From Treponema sp. (lineage in GTDB: Bacteria > Spirochaetota > Spirochaetia > Treponematales > Breznakiellaceae), in assembly GCA_009786675.1 (NCBI GenBank), contig WQRP01000037.1:6612-12860 (forward strand): a stretch of 6,249 bases of DNA. Reading direction: 5' to 3'. Position 1 is the first letter of the stretch. Every line of letters starts with the position of its first letter. Positions 6,232-6,249 of the stretch are shown here, one piece after another. The notes under the pieces are model-generated. The model was not told the DNA's origin and searched no databases. It was given only the letters and a program-made list of their open reading frames with translations. Position numbers and translations under genes: made by a program.

Positions 6232-6239
6232 AGTATAAT
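6232..6239. promoter_or_regulatory. Overlapping -10-like boxes on both strands at the right edge
   Basis: On the plus strand 6234-6239 is a perfect TATAAT; on the minus strand 6232-6237 reads TATACT. No good -35 is seen for the plus-strand box at 16-18 bases, and the -35 for the minus-strand box would fall outside the window. A divergent or plus-strand gene beyond 6249 could use it. Confidence 0.25.
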
Positions 6240-6249
6240 TGCGCCCCAA

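Larger units (their letters stand above)
5939..6249. other. Intergenic region upstream of dut, no convincing gene
   Basis: This stretch of about 310 bases is visibly richer in A+T than the genes. It carries the dut promoter, the GC-rich hairpin, the 11-base C run, and promoter-like boxes near its right end. No tRNA, rRNA, or recognised riboswitch or small-RNA fold was found by reading it. The ORFs on both strands look unlike the neighbouring genes and match no family I know. Confidence 0.6.

Overview
The window is a GC-rich, densely packed bacterial segment in which every well-supported gene lies on the minus strand. In transcription order (right to left) they are dut, an LptF-like permease, an LptG-like permease, tgt, a secreted HEAT-repeat protein, and the first 156 codons of a membrane-anchored sensor that runs off the left edge. 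LptF/LptG-type permeases and an Sec-exported HEAT protein point to a diderm bacterium. The style of the LptF-like protein (Phe-rich first membrane helix, long helical insert before the fourth) and the company it keeps most resemble Treponema-type spirochaetes. That assignment is inference from memory of the families; no rRNA or other decisive marker is present.

Layout: positions 5939-6249 are intergenic and visibly richer in A+T than the genes. This stretch holds a promoter for dut, a GC-rich hairpin, an 11-base C run (G run on the minus strand) and a doubtful 61-codon ORF. dut (5495-5938) overlaps the lptF frame by ATGA, the lptF stop abuts the lptG start (TAG-ATG), and a 51-base gap separates lptG from tgt. 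tgt overlaps the HEAT gene by ATGA, and 17 bases separate the HEAT gene from the sensor. The spacing suggests one long transcript, or two units (dut-lptF-lptG and tgt-HEAT-sensor), because a second promoter-like site lies just before tgt.

How the genes relate: dUTPase keeps uracil out of DNA. LptF and LptG normally form the inner-membrane permease that, with the LptB ATPase, extracts a lipid for export to the outer membrane. Tgt performs the base exchange that starts queuosine formation in tRNA. The HEAT protein is probably a periplasmic or surface scaffold. These are mostly housekeeping jobs with no single obvious pathway; the pairing of LptF with LptG is the only clear functional unit.

The most unusual signal is at the starts of dut and tgt. 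Neither has a Shine-Dalgarno sequence, and both carry a -10-like hexamer ending exactly six bases before the ATG, which predicts leaderless mRNAs. lptG, the HEAT gene and the sensor have ordinary ribosome binding sites. I see no mobile element, CRISPR array, tRNA or rRNA, and no clear sign of a wholly new system.
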